DNA of 64,000 nt from Marivirga arenosa (GCF_030503895.2 NZ_CP129970.2:1304001-1368000), one strand, 5' to 3'; numbered from the stretch's first letter, positions 1-9,949 are shown. The notes: generated by a model from the letters alone, not told the origin. Translations and numbers: made by a program.

Positions 1-2098
1 AGCCCATATCTAAACCGGTTTCAAACTCCGCTGCTGTTTCTGGTACCAAATTATCACTTCCTCTTAAGCTAGAGATTGAAACACCTGGTGAACCTCCAAT
101 ATTTACAGGATCAAAACTTGTGAAAAGTGAACCAAATCGTGCACTTGATCCTGTTTCACCATATGCCGCTCTAACCTTCAATTGGTTAATTGCATCTACT
201 GACCAGAATGGGTAGTTTGCAATGTTTAGTGCTAATGATGCTTTAGGGAAATAATACAATTTATTTTGATCAGTATTTAAAGTAGATTTATCAGCTCTAA
301 TACCTAAAGTTGCGATGATTTTGTCTTCAAAGTTAACTTCTTGTTGAGCAAAATACCCGAATTCTCTAACATCCTGAAGAGTTTGATCTAATTCCTGTGT
401 ACCCGATTGACTTAAAGTGGTTTGTGCTGGAATTAATTGAGTAGCCTGATTATACACTAAATCTCTTGAGAAAGTAATATAAGTATATCCTACTTGAGAA
501 GTTAATTGTAAAGAACCACCACTTAAATAGTTGTCCCACACTAAGAACCCTTGATTATTTGTATTGAAGATACTATTCTTACCTACTCCAATAAATCCGT
601 TTTGCAATCCTCTCTGCGCCTGATGATATTCAGGAACATAAACGTAAGTTTCTAGATTATACGTATCGAAACCGCCATTCCATTTAAATTTCAAGAAAGA
701 TTGGTCTGTTTCATAAAGATTAATATCTAAACTAGCACCTTGAATATATCGATTGATATTTTCATCATTAATTGCCTGATCCCTTACTAATAACATATTA
801 CCCGCTGCATTTGGATTATCAGGATAATTGCCAAATTCATCTGGGAAAAGGTTGTCCCATGGTCTAGTGTAAACTAAGTTATATCCTAAACTTAATCCAC
901 CTTCATTTTCATTACCAGTAAAGCCTCTTTGTGTAAATGAATTTACAAAGTTGCTTGAGGTAGTGAATTTTATTCTATCTGTTAGCTGGTGGTCTATATT
1001 TGCTCTAACGCTAGCTCTTTGATAGCCAGTATTCTTTACTATACCATTTTCATCTCTTAATGATCCCCCAATAAAGAATTTAGTCTTTTCATCTCCACCT
1101 GTTACGCTAACACGTGTATCAGATATTAAGCCTGTTTCACCATATAACTCTTCCTCATAATCTACTAGACCCCTTCCATTAATAGCTGCATTGTAGGCCG
1201 TTACTTCTCCATCACCAAATGTTTCTGCCACTAAACTAGGAGTCCAAGGCCTATCACCAATCCCCATATATCTCTGAATAGTATTGAAACCCAAATCCTG
1301 AGAAACTTTTACTCTAGTTTCACCTCTTTTACCCCTTTTGGTTGTAATGATTACCACCCCAGCGTTTGCTCTAGCACCATAAATTGCTGCAGCTGAAGGA
1401 CCTTTCAAAATCTCTATGTTTTCAATATCAGAAGGTGCCAAATCCGCAATCCTATTGGAAGCATTTTCTTCATTTCCTGAATTTGCACCGGATGCATTTC
1501 TCAATCCACTTGGAATTTCTGCATTACTCACATATACTCCATCAATAATGAATAATGGTTGGTTATTACCCGTAATAGAAGTTACCCCCCTCAATCGCAT
1601 GGCAATACCACCACCCGGAGCACCTGAGCTTTGCGTAATGTTTACTCCAGTTACTTTACCATATAATGCATTATCCATAGTTGGCTGATTAGTCATTCCG
1701 GTCAATTCTTCGGAAGATACTGTTGCTACCGCATTACCTAAGTTCGAACGCTTGACACTTGATGCCAAACCTGACACTACAACCTCATTCAATTTTGTAA
1801 TGTCTTCTTCTAAACTAATTGTTAATGGGCCAGATTGGCCTGGATTAACTGCAACTTCTTTCTCAGCAAAGCCGATAAAAGAAACTACCAAAATTTCTGG
1901 TTGTGAAATAGATAATTTAAATTTTCCATCTAAATCAGTAGTTACTCCTGAAGTAGATCCTTTTTTCACAACTGTGGCTCCAATTAACGGAAGACCATCA
2001 CTGGCGCTGACTACTGTTCCCTCAATTACCCGATCCTGCCCGTAGGAAAATGTCCCGATCAGGAAGAGAATGATCATTAATAGATACTGTTTTTTCAT
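1..2098 (-). CDS. SusC/RagA-family TonB-dependent outer membrane receptor (partial, C-terminus beyond left edge)
   Basis: Reading from an ATG at 2098 the frame stays open to the window edge, giving about 699 residues of a protein that is normally near 1000. A signal peptide (about residues 1-20, ending SYGQ) is followed by a carboxypeptidase-regulatory-like domain (IEGTVVSASDGLPLIGATVV), a TonB plug (LFIIDGVYV and the plug-end motif GVVIITTKRGKRG) and the start of the beta-barrel. Known role of the family: TonB-driven import of oligomers (glycans, peptides) across the outer membrane with a SusD lipoprotein. The SusD partner would lie to the left and is not visible, so the substrate cannot be named. 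A TATATTTG box on the minus strand (2162-2169) is a possible -7 element but no good -33 box is spaced with it. Confidence 0.95.
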   Translation of the reverse strand, partial: MKKQYLLMIILFLIGTFSYGQDRVIEGTVVSASDGLPLIGATVVKKGSTSGVTTDLDGKFKLSISQPEILVVSFIGFAEKEVAVNPGQSGPLTISLEEDITKLNEVVVSGLASSVKRSNLGNAVATVSSEELTGMTNQPTMDNALYGKVTGVNITQSSGAPGGGIAMRLRGVTSITGNNQPLFIIDGVYVSNAEIPSGLRNASGANSGNEENASNRIADLAPSDIENIEILKGPSAAAIYGARANAGVVIITTKRGKRGETRVKVSQDLGFNTIQRYMGIGDRPWTPSLVAETFGDGEVTAYNAAINGRGLVDYEEELYGETGLISDTRVSVTGGDEKTKFFIGGSLRDENGIVKNTGYQRASVRANIDHQLTDRIKFTTSSNFVNSFTQRGFTGNENEGGLSLGYNLVYTRPWDNLFPDEFGNYPDNPNAAGNMLLVRDQAINDENINRYIQGASLDINLYETDQSFLKFKWNGGFDTYNLETYVYVPEYHQAQRGLQNGFIGVGKNSIFNTNNQGFLVWDNYLSGGSLQLTSQVGYTYITFSRDLVYNQATQLIPAQTTLSQSGTQELDQTLQDVREFGYFAQQEVNFEDKIIATLGIRADKSTLNTDQNKLYYFPKASLALNIANYPFWSVDAINQLKVRAAYGETGSSARFGSLFTSFDPVNIGGSPGVSISSLRGSDNLVPETAAEFETGLDMG

Positions 2099-2279
2099 AG
2101 ATTTTAAATTTTGGTTTAAACTTAATATGAGAAATTTTATTGACATATATGGGTACTATACCAAATATATTGTTTTTTTGTTGGAATAGTAAAATATTTT
2201 CTATGTAAAAGAAAACAACTGTATTATAACGAACGAATGCTTGTTAGCTTAGAATTGTGATATTTATACAGTAACTTTA

Positions 2280-3359
2280 TTATAAATTACCGATATATGA
2301 TTGGATTTCTTTTATTGTGGATCGAGCCGAACGACCTACCCCAATCAAAGTAGCTGAAGCAAATCCAGTCCATGAACCGTAACCTACAAACCATATTGAT
2401 TTTTCATCAACGGAAGGTGTTGTTTTTGTTTTTACCTGACCTTTTTCATCAAGATCAATTACATTTCTGAGAAAATCAGTAGCATATTTAAATCCAGTAC
2501 ACCAAATTATAACATCAAAACTTTCTTCCTTTCCTGATTTCCATACTACCCCATTTTCATTAAAGTAACTAATCGTTCCCGCAGATTGTAATACACCTCT
2601 ATTTCTTCCTTCCTTCACTGATGGAAGCATTACAATATTTCCTAAATTGTACTTTTCATTTGACCATTTTATTCCCTTCTTCTCAGCATAATATTTGGCA
2701 GTTGCTTGGTCAAATAAAACCCTACCGTCTACATCATCTGGTAAGAAGGAAGGTTCTTTATTGGTCGCCCATTTCACTCTGGCTAATTTGGAAACTTCAG
2801 ATAATATTTGAGCTCCCGAATTTCCTTCTCCAACTACTAAAACCTTTTTATTTTTAAAATCTTTTGGAGTTTTGTAGTGTGCAGAATGGATTTGCTGCCC
2901 ATTAAATCTATGTAACCCTTCAATTTCTGGAATAAAGGGTTTAGACCATCGTCCTGTAGCGGATACTATAGCCCTGCTTTCTATAATTCCCTTATTTGTG
3001 GTTATTGTATAAATATTTCCTTTTTTAGCTACATTTAGGACCTTAATTGGTCTTTTTATATTGAGCTTATATCGCTCTTCATACTGACATAAATATTGGA
3101 TAACTTCATTTTTAACAGGAAACTCATTTTCAGATTTTGGCATTAACCAACCTGGTAATGAACTGTGCTCTGAAGGGGAAAATAAGGTTAAAGAATCCCA
3201 TGCGTTTTGCCAAGCCCCTCCACACTTTGGCTGATCATCAATAATTAAATACCTTAAATCTGTTCTTCTTAAATAATAGCCACAAGCTAAGCCGCTTTGG
3301 CCGCCACCTATCACAATAACATCATAAGTAGAGTCGGAATAGTTATGCAAATCATCCAT
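2280..3359 (-). CDS. ArsO-like flavin-containing monooxygenase / NAD(P)-FAD oxidoreductase
   Basis: This 359-residue protein has an N-terminal FAD Rossmann motif (VIVIGGGQSG, about residues 15-24), the flavin monooxygenase fingerprint FNGQQIHSAHY (about 147-157), a second nucleotide motif VLVVGEGNSGAQ for NADPH (about 168-179) and the late ATG/CTG-type motif WCTGF. The early block DSLTLFSPSEHSSLPGW resembles ArsO-type monooxygenases that sit in some arsenic operons. No arsR, arsC or acr3 is nearby, so an arsenic role is not supported by context and the substrate is open. It starts 4 bases after the stop of the kinase-like gene upstream, so the two are likely co-transcribed. Confidence 0.85.
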   Translation of the reverse strand: MDDLHNYSDSTYDVIVIGGGQSGLACGYYLRRTDLRYLIIDDQPKCGGAWQNAWDSLTLFSPSEHSSLPGWLMPKSENEFPVKNEVIQYLCQYEERYKLNIKRPIKVLNVAKKGNIYTITTNKGIIESRAIVSATGRWSKPFIPEIEGLHRFNGQQIHSAHYKTPKDFKNKKVLVVGEGNSGAQILSEVSKLARVKWATNKEPSFLPDDVDGRVLFDQATAKYYAEKKGIKWSNEKYNLGNIVMLPSVKEGRNRGVLQSAGTISYFNENGVVWKSGKEESFDVIIWCTGFKYATDFLRNVIDLDEKGQVKTKTTPSVDEKSIWFVGYGSWTGFASATLIGVGRSARSTIKEIQSYIGNL

Positions 3360-3363
3360 TCAA

Positions 3364-4305
3364 TTAATTCTCCTCTTCTGATTGGTCAAGTGTTTTATTT
3401 ATCTCTTGAATAATCTCGTTTAGCTCTTGAGATGGTTTCTTTAGTTTTAAGAAAAGCTTTTTCAATTCTTCAGGTTCTTGTGAGTATTCGGAAATATTGA
3501 TTAACCCCATGATCCGTGCCAATGGACCTCTTACTTTATGGGCGTTTATATTAGCATAATCAATAATTTGTCGGTTTTTAGTTTCAATTAAACGTGATCT
3601 TTCTTTTACTAAATTTTCAAGATTGCGATTTATCGCTTCATATTCCTCATTCTTAGCAATTAATTCTTCATGCGTTTCCTCTAATTCAATATTGGCTTGT
3701 TTTAACTTTCTTTCATATTCTGCATTGGTCCTATTATACCATAAAAATGTAGTGGTAGAAAATAGAGCAATAAAAAGAGGTGGGATTTTAAAATCTGTAA
3801 AATTAGATACTAATTCCTTCATAGCTTCAGGTGGATTACTATAATACAATAACACCTTATCTATAAAGAGAGTAATAGTTAAGAAATAAACTAAAAATAA
3901 GATAATGAATAATCTATCATTTTGATGTTCGAAAATTATAAATGGAACAGAACAAAAAATAGCAGCGGCATATTGAAACCAAATGAATTGACCAGGAAAA
4001 AAATCGCCTATTAAAATTGGAACTCCTAATAAAATTAAACTAGGAAATAGCAGTAATATACTTTTGGATAATCTGTAGTAACGATAGAAGTTGAATATGG
4101 GGATAAAAAGCATGATTATTAAAACTCCCATTCTTCGATAGGAAGCATAGTAATTCTCGTTGCTAATATCATTTAAGCCCACAACTATCATCACCAGAGC
4201 CAATGATAAAGCCATAACATTCGTAAGAAATAACTTACGTTTAGCATTATCATCCATATCAATAGCGATACCTGCATGAGTCCATTTTTTTAAACTTATT
4301 GACAA
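3364..4305 (-). CDS. Membrane sensor protein with histidine-kinase dimerisation domain but no ATPase domain
   Basis: The 313-residue protein has about six or seven hydrophobic segments (residues about 25-195), a charged coiled coil (about 195-245) and a HisKA-like helix containing NINAHKVRGPLARIMGL, where the histidine sits in the usual H-x-V-R-x-P context. The reading frame stops about 45 residues later (SEEEN), where a catalytic HATPase_c domain (N, G1, G2 boxes) would normally start. The next gene begins 4 bases on and is an unrelated oxidoreductase, so the ATPase domain is not simply frameshifted downstream. It may be phosphorylated in trans or act as a scaffold or signalling decoy; this is inference. 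Its partner may be the downstream monooxygenase. Confidence 0.8.
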   Translation of the reverse strand: MSISLKKWTHAGIAIDMDDNAKRKLFLTNVMALSLALVMIVVGLNDISNENYYASYRRMGVLIIMLFIPIFNFYRYYRLSKSILLLFPSLILLGVPILIGDFFPGQFIWFQYAAAIFCSVPFIIFEHQNDRLFIILFLVYFLTITLFIDKVLLYYSNPPEAMKELVSNFTDFKIPPLFIALFSTTTFLWYNRTNAEYERKLKQANIELEETHEELIAKNEEYEAINRNLENLVKERSRLIETKNRQIIDYANINAHKVRGPLARIMGLINISEYSQEPEELKKLFLKLKKPSQELNEIIQEINKTLDQSEEEN

Positions 4306-4433
4306 GGTTGATTAAAATTTATAGTTCAATTAAATGTAAAAAAATAAAATATGACCTGTATCATAAAAAACGATTAACCTCATTAATATTTCTATCAAAC
4401 AGGAAATTTATTCATTGGCTTTCCATTTTTTAG

Positions 4434-4441
4434 TACATTTG
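4434..4441 (+). promoter_or_regulatory. Candidate Bacteroidota -7 box upstream of the mutase gene
   Basis: TACATTTG fits the phylum consensus TAnnTTTG and lies 25 bases before the GTG start at 4467. A TTG at 4415-4417 could be the -33 element, although its 16-base spacing is shorter than the usual 19-21. Confidence 0.45.
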
Positions 4442-4466
4442 CCGTTCGAATCAAAAATAAATATAA

Positions 4467-5861
4467 GTGACCTTAATAAAATCAATATCTGGCATAAGAG
4501 GAACCATAGGAGGAAAGACGGGAGAAGGTTTAACGCCTGTTGATATCGTAAAGTTCAGCAGTGCATATGCAGCCTGGATTAAAAGCAAGAGCGATAATAA
4601 GAAAATTGTTATAGGTAGAGATGCAAGACCAACAGGAGAAATGGTTTCGAAATTGGTTTCTGCAACTTTACAAGGCATGGGAATGAATGTGGTTGATTTA
4701 GGTCTTTCTACTACTCCTACCGTAGAGGTGGCCGTTACCCTAGAAAAAGCTGCTGGAGGAATCATTTTAACAGCAAGTCATAATCCTGTGCAGTGGAATG
4801 CCTTAAAATTATTAAATGATAAAGGTGAATTTATTTCAGGAGAAGATGGTCAGGCTATTTTAGATTTAGCTGAAAACGCTGATTATGATTTTAGCGAAGT
4901 AAAGAAAATAGGCAAATACACTACTCAAGATCACTACATTCAAAAGCACATTGACATGGTAATCGATTTGCCTTTAGTAGATGTAGCTGCAATACGTGAA
5001 AGAAAATTCAAAGTAGTAGTGGATGCAGTAAATAGTACTGGAGGAATTGCTATCCCAAAACTATTAAAATCACTAGGTGTAGCTGAAGTAAGAGAATTAT
5101 ATTGCTATCCGGATGGGAATTTCCCACATAATCCTGAACCATTACCCGAGAATATAACTCATATTAGTAATGAATTAGCAAATGGTCAATACGACCTAGG
5201 CTTTGTGTTGGACCCAGATGTTGATAGGTTGGCTATAGTAAATGAAGACGGAACGCCATTTGGAGAAGAATATACCTTGGTGGCAGTTGCTGATTATGTT
5301 TTAAGTCAACAAAAAGGGAATACCGTTTCGAACCTTTCTAGTACTAGAGCATTACGTGATGTTACTGAAAAAAGAGGGGGTAAATATGAAGCTTCAGCAG
5401 TAGGAGAGGTAAATGTAGTCACCAAAATGAAAGAAACCGATGCTATAATCGGAGGCGAAGGTAATGGTGGAATTATTTATCCTGAACTTCATTACGGTAG
5501 AGATGCCTTGGTAGGAATTGCTTTATTCTTAACGCATTTGGCGAAAACAGGTAAATCATGTTCTCAATTAAGAGCCTCATTCCCTAATTATCATATTTCT
5601 AAAAATAAAATTGAATTAACACCTGAAATTGATGTTGACGCAATTCTTAAAGCAATTCAAGAGCGATATAAAAAGCAACCAATCAACACTATTGATGGAG
5701 TTAAAGTAGAATTTGATAAGGAATGGGTTCATTTAAGAAAATCTAATACAGAGCCTATTATCAGAATTTATTCAGAATCAGATTCAGAATCAAAAGCTGA
5801 GCATTTAGCACAGAAAATGATATCTGATATAAAAGAAATTATTTCAAATAAAGAAAATTAA
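4467..5861 (+). CDS. glmM: Phosphoglucosamine mutase (phosphohexose mutase family)
   Basis: The 464-residue protein matches alpha-D-phosphohexomutases: catalytic phosphoserine loop TASHNP (Ser about 104), magnesium loop DPDVDR (about 245-250), sugar-binding loop GEGNGG (about 330) and C-terminal phosphate-binding loop RKSNTEPIIRIY (about 425). In Bacteroidota this protein is taken as GlmM, which turns glucosamine-6-phosphate into glucosamine-1-phosphate for UDP-GlcNAc, peptidoglycan and LPS; the sugar loop is less diagnostic than in Escherichia coli GlmM, so phosphomannomutase or phosphoglucomutase activity is possible. The start is GTG, chosen because the conserved N-terminus (SISGIRGTIGG) follows at once. 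It is followed after 3 bases by a cysteine desulfurase. Confidence 0.9.
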   Translation: MTLIKSISGIRGTIGGKTGEGLTPVDIVKFSSAYAAWIKSKSDNKKIVIGRDARPTGEMVSKLVSATLQGMGMNVVDLGLSTTPTVEVAVTLEKAAGGIILTASHNPVQWNALKLLNDKGEFISGEDGQAILDLAENADYDFSEVKKIGKYTTQDHYIQKHIDMVIDLPLVDVAAIRERKFKVVVDAVNSTGGIAIPKLLKSLGVAEVRELYCYPDGNFPHNPEPLPENITHISNELANGQYDLGFVLDPDVDRLAIVNEDGTPFGEEYTLVAVADYVLSQQKGNTVSNLSSTRALRDVTEKRGGKYEASAVGEVNVVTKMKETDAIIGGEGNGGIIYPELHYGRDALVGIALFLTHLAKTGKSCSQLRASFPNYHISKNKIELTPEIDVDAILKAIQERYKKQPINTIDGVKVEFDKEWVHLRKSNTEPIIRIYSESDSESKAEHLAQKMISDIKEIISNKEN

Positions 5862-5864
5862 ACA

Positions 5865-7010
5865 ATGGCAGGGATTTATTTAGATAATGCAGCTACCACC
5901 GCATTGGATCCTGAGGTTTTCGAAGCGATGAAGCCCTACATGCTCAATCATTTTGGTAACCCATCTTCAATCCATTCACATGGAAGAGAAGTTCGTTCTG
6001 CAATTGAGAAATCAAGGCGTACTATTGCTGAATTATTGAATACATCTCCTTCTGAAATATTCTTCACTTCAGGTGGTACTGAAGCTGATAATACAGCCTT
6101 AAGATGCAGCATTGAGCAAAGAGGGATAACACATGTGATCACTTCAAAAATTGAACATCATGCTGTTTTACATACTTTACAGCATCTTGAAAAAACAGGT
6201 CAAATCAAATTAGATTACGTTCCACTTGATGATAAAGGAGTAATAGATTTATCTGCTTTGAAGGATTGGTTAAAGAATCACCCAGAAAGTTTAGTTTCAT
6301 TAATGCATGGCAACAATGAAATTGGCAATATTCTGGATATTGAAGAGGTGAGTTGGATATGCAAAGAACATAAAGCCATTTTTCATTCCGACACTGTTCA
6401 AACCATGGCTCATTATACACATGATCTTCAGGAGATAAAAGCTCAACATATTGTGGGTGCCGCACATAAATTTCACGGCCCAAAAGGTGTTGGATTTTTA
6501 TATATCAACAACGATCATAAAATTCATCCTTTTATTCATGGCGGTGCGCAAGAACGAAATATGCGCGGGGGTACTGAAAATGTATATGGAATTGTTGGGC
6601 TAGCCAAAGCAATGGAAATTGCTTACCGAGATATGGAGGAACACCATAATCATATTCAAGGCTTAAAGGACAGAATGATCCAAAAATTAAAAGTTAAAGT
6701 AGAAGGTGTTGCTTTTAATGGATTAAGCGAAGACTCAGATAATAGCTTATACACCGTATTAAACGTTAGCTTACCGCCAACTAACATGAGCGATATGCTT
6801 TTATTCAACTTAGATATAAAAGGAATATCCGCTAGTGGTGGTTCTGCCTGTAGCAGTGGAAGTGATGTTGGCTCACATGTAATTGCTGAATTAGGAAACG
6901 CAGCAGAAAGGCCTAATGTGCGCTTTTCATTTAGTAAGTTTAATACTGCTGATGATATTGATAAAGCAGTTGCTGCAGTTGCTGAACTATATGAACAAAA
7001 AACAGTATAA
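5865..7010 (+). CDS. Cysteine desulfurase (class V aminotransferase fold)
   Basis: The 381-residue protein starts with the family signature YLDNAATT, carries the PLP-binding lysine in AAHKFHGPKG (about residue 201) and the active-site cysteine in SGGSACSSGS (about 329). Enzymes of this family convert cysteine to alanine and pass persulfide sulfur to Fe-S cluster scaffolds or tRNA thiolation. Its length and the long cysteine loop fit the NifS/IscS group rather than SufS. No iscU, suf genes or mnmA adjoin it, so the acceptor cannot be read from context. It is probably translated from the same mRNA as the mutase gene, 3 bases upstream. Confidence 0.92.
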   Translation: MAGIYLDNAATTALDPEVFEAMKPYMLNHFGNPSSIHSHGREVRSAIEKSRRTIAELLNTSPSEIFFTSGGTEADNTALRCSIEQRGITHVITSKIEHHAVLHTLQHLEKTGQIKLDYVPLDDKGVIDLSALKDWLKNHPESLVSLMHGNNEIGNILDIEEVSWICKEHKAIFHSDTVQTMAHYTHDLQEIKAQHIVGAAHKFHGPKGVGFLYINNDHKIHPFIHGGAQERNMRGGTENVYGIVGLAKAMEIAYRDMEEHHNHIQGLKDRMIQKLKVKVEGVAFNGLSEDSDNSLYTVLNVSLPPTNMSDMLLFNLDIKGISASGGSACSSGSDVGSHVIAELGNAAERPNVRFSFSKFNTADDIDKAVAAVAELYEQKTV

Positions 7011-7070
7011 TCTGATTATTTCACAATATTGCGTTCATGTAACGCTATTTCAGGATTAGACAAAACTCAC

Positions 7071-7109
7071 AAAAAAGCCGAAGTAATTTAAATTGCTTCG
7101 GCTTTTTTA
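7071..7109. terminator. Bidirectional rho-independent terminator
   Basis: The arms GCCGAAGTAATTT and AAATTGCTTCGGC pair with one G-U, flanked by A6 on the left and T6 on the right. The site lies between convergent genes ending at 7010 (+) and 7127 (-) and can serve both. Confidence 0.9.
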
Positions 7110-7126
7110 TACTCAAAAGATTAAAT

Positions 7127-8041
7127 TTATAATTTCAATAAGGCTTTAATAAACCCCATGTTCTCACCTTTTTCTTTAATTATCATAAGAGGGATATGGC
7201 TATCATAGCTAATTACTTTTTCAGCCACACTTCCTAAGAAAAGAGAGGCCAGCCCTGTTCTTCCTTTTGATCCCATAATGATCATATCTGCATTTTGCTC
7301 TGAGGCAAAATCAAAAATCTTATCCGCTGGCAAATCATCATCATCTAAACCATAATGACAGATAAGGTCATCTGGAAAATCATTCTTTTTAACAAACTCC
7401 TGAAAATCATGCTGAGCATGAGATTCCATAATTTTTGCAAATTCAGAATAAGACTTACCAGTTTTGTTGTAACCGATTGGTACTCTAAATATGTTTAATA
7501 GTGATAAAGAAACATCTCTATCTTTAGTAATTTCTAATGCTTGTTCTACCACTAATTTAGAATGCTTTGAAAAATCAACAGGTACTACTACTTTATTAAG
7601 TTTAAAACTAGAATCTTCGGGAACCATCATTAAAGAAGTATGAGCAACTTTTGCAACCTTGTGCGGCATGATTCCGCCTCCCTTTAGTTCCTTTTTTCTT
7701 CCCATCACCATCATATCCACGTTTTTAATATCAACCCACTTCAAAATTTGCTCTGATGGATCTCCTTCCTTAACCTCAATTGAGATTTCACATTTGCGGT
7801 CTGTCTCCCAATATTTATCTACCACTTTCCTCATTGACTCCATCATAGACTCATCAGTTGGGGCTAGTAGATCAGGGTAATTCTTTTTTAACTCTTCTGG
7901 TAGTTCTAAATCCTTTGCAATATGAATAAAGTAAACTTTTTCACTCTTTAGAAATTGAGCTAAATGAGAAGTATATTTCACTAGTACTTCATCCATTTTA
8001 GTAAGATCAAGAGCAACTAAAAGTCTTTCAATTTTATACAT
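7127..8041 (-). CDS. Tandem universal stress protein (two UspA domains)
   Basis: The 304-residue protein holds two Usp folds, about residues 1-145 and 150-280. The second has a clear ATP-binding signature, MGSKGRTGLASLFLGSVAEKVI-like (G-x2-G-x9-G-S). The first has the degenerate VMGRKKELKGGGIMPHKVAKVA and may not bind nucleotide. Such proteins are cytoplasmic and respond to stress or energy state; the exact target is unknown. It is a single gene, separated by 24 bases from the aminopeptidase gene upstream on the same strand, so co-transcription is possible. Confidence 0.9.
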   Translation of the reverse strand: MYKIERLLVALDLTKMDEVLVKYTSHLAQFLKSEKVYFIHIAKDLELPEELKKNYPDLLAPTDESMMESMRKVVDKYWETDRKCEISIEVKEGDPSEQILKWVDIKNVDMMVMGRKKELKGGGIMPHKVAKVAHTSLMMVPEDSSFKLNKVVVPVDFSKHSKLVVEQALEITKDRDVSLSLLNIFRVPIGYNKTGKSYSEFAKIMESHAQHDFQEFVKKNDFPDDLICHYGLDDDDLPADKIFDFASEQNADMIIMGSKGRTGLASLFLGSVAEKVISYDSHIPLMIIKEKGENMGFIKALLKL

Positions 8042-8065
8042 GTCCAGTTATTTTTGATTAAAAAA

Positions 8066-9949
8066 TCAGTTGATACTGTAATTTAGTAATTTATCTAACG
8101 AATTGTAGCTGACAAAGTGGTAATTTTCTCTTGCTTTTCTGTATATACGTAACGCTAGCGCCCTATAATTATCTGATTTATAAAGCTTAGTATAAATTGG
8201 CATTAAAAACTTTTTTCTTCCCGTGTTTATCAAAAACTCCTCCATTTTACCAAAGGCGGGGCGATAGTCTGCTTTAATAGCAAGTAAAAACCATTCGCTT
8301 AGTATTTCCGCATTCCCGCTATTAGTGAAATTAAATTTTTGATCTAATTCTTGTACCTGTAGATACGTTATGCTATCCGGCAGCTGATGAAAAAAATGTA
8401 AAAATTCATGCGTACTCCACTTAGAAGTTTGAAGAGTATCTATATTTTCAGTAGATAACCAATTTTGAATTGCATTATTAACAGCTAAGAATCTTTGGGA
8501 ATTAGGAGCTGGGATATCCTGTGGAATTCCGGATTCATAAACCCAGTTTTGCAGTAAATCCTCTGGCATTTTTATGTCATTTTTTCCAAATAAATTTTGT
8601 TCCAAATAATATAAAAACTTCTCCGTATTAATGGATTGAAACGCAAACTCACCAAAGTATTGATTTAAAAAGATGTCGAATTTTTCTCTACCTACTAGTT
8701 CTTCCAACCTTCTTAAAAAGAAATAGCCTTTGTCGTAAGCTATAGCTGTCATCCCAACATCAGGATTTCTGCCCTCTAAATTTAATTTAAGTTGAGTATC
8801 CTTTTCATTTCCTTCATCAATTAATTCCTTAACCTCTTCTTTTAATTCCTTGTAAGAAATAGAAGCCAACATTTCAGAATAATCCCTTCCGTACATAGCT
8901 TCCATAATTCGATATTCGAAATAAACAGTAAAGCCCTCATTAAGCCAGAAATCATTCCAAGTAGCATTAGTTACCAAATTGCCTGACCAGCTGTGAGCTA
9001 ATTCATGTGCAATTAATGAAACCAGCGACTTATCTCCTGCCAAAATTGTTGGAGTTGCAAAAGTTAAACGAGGGTTTTCCATCCCACCGAAAGGAAAACT
9101 AGGCGGCAAAACCAAAACATCAAATTGTTCCCATCTATATTTACCATAAAGGTTTTCAGCAGTTTCTAAAAAGGACTGTAAATCTTTTAAGTCTTGATTA
9201 GCTTTATCAATGGTAGCGGGTTCAGCATAAAAGCCTGTGTTTTTTCCAGTTTTTTGATATTGCAAATCACCTACCGCCAACGACATTAAGTAAGCAGGAA
9301 TGGGTTGTTCCATTTGAAACTCATAAACCCCTGTAGTATCTACTTCCTGAGGATTTGATGCGCTCATTAAAGCTAAAAATCCTTTAGGTACTTCCACCTT
9401 TGCATTAAAGGTGAATCGAATACCTGGTGAATCCTGTATAGGAATCCATGATCGGCACAAAATGGCTTGAGATTGTGAAAATAAAAAGGGTTGATTTCCT
9501 GAGGTTTGATTAGGATTTAGCCATTGTAAAGCTTCTGCATTTGGTTTTGTTTTATAAGCAATGCTGATTGTATGAGTTGATTTATTAATCGGAATAAGAA
9601 GGGCTGTACCCAATAAATCATCTTTACTTTTTAATTCATAATCAATAGAAACTTGATCATTACTCCATACCTTTTCAATATCAAGTCCTTTAGTATCTAA
9701 GATTATTTTTTCTGCATTTGGATATTTCTCAATATCAAATTGAGCAATGGCATTAATAATTTTGTTTTCAAAATCTACAAATGCCTCCCAATTCAAATGC
9801 TTAATTTTTGCCTCTTCAGAATTCGAAAAGGTATGCATATCTTTTCCCTTATAATTGATTACACTTACTCTATTATTTTCCATATCTTTTTTCTCATTAC
9901 AAGAAAATAATGCCATTAAAAAACACGACAATACTGTTAATTTATACAT
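8066..9949 (-). CDS. M1-family zinc aminopeptidase, lipoprotein
   Basis: The frame extends to a TTG at 9973, but the ATG at 9949 gives a proper lipoprotein signal (MYKLTVLSCFLMALFSC, lipobox LFSC), so it is preferred; that makes 627 residues. The zinc site HELAHSW plus the glutamate in WLNEGFTVYFE about 19 residues later, and the substrate motif GGMENPRL before it, are classic for M1 peptidases. A helical C-terminal part follows, as in leukotriene-A4-hydrolase-like members. It should cleave N-terminal residues from peptides in the periplasm or at the outer membrane. There is no operon partner except possibly the Usp gene downstream. Confidence 0.92.
   Translation of the reverse strand: MYKLTVLSCFLMALFSCNEKKDMENNRVSVINYKGKDMHTFSNSEEAKIKHLNWEAFVDFENKIINAIAQFDIEKYPNAEKIILDTKGLDIEKVWSNDQVSIDYELKSKDDLLGTALLIPINKSTHTISIAYKTKPNAEALQWLNPNQTSGNQPFLFSQSQAILCRSWIPIQDSPGIRFTFNAKVEVPKGFLALMSASNPQEVDTTGVYEFQMEQPIPAYLMSLAVGDLQYQKTGKNTGFYAEPATIDKANQDLKDLQSFLETAENLYGKYRWEQFDVLVLPPSFPFGGMENPRLTFATPTILAGDKSLVSLIAHELAHSWSGNLVTNATWNDFWLNEGFTVYFEYRIMEAMYGRDYSEMLASISYKELKEEVKELIDEGNEKDTQLKLNLEGRNPDVGMTAIAYDKGYFFLRRLEELVGREKFDIFLNQYFGEFAFQSINTEKFLYYLEQNLFGKNDIKMPEDLLQNWVYESGIPQDIPAPNSQRFLAVNNAIQNWLSTENIDTLQTSKWSTHEFLHFFHQLPDSITYLQVQELDQKFNFTNSGNAEILSEWFLLAIKADYRPAFGKMEEFLINTGRKKFLMPIYTKLYKSDNYRALALRIYRKARENYHFVSYNSLDKLLNYSIN

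Noticed and set aside
2280-3359. An arsenic-resistance role for the monooxygenase
   Set aside because: Sequence is ArsO-like, but no other arsenic gene is near; kept only as a family label.
3360-3363. A frameshift hiding an ATPase domain behind the truncated kinase
   Set aside because: The adjacent DNA encodes a complete, differently framed monooxygenase, and no N/G1/G2 boxes were seen in any frame there.
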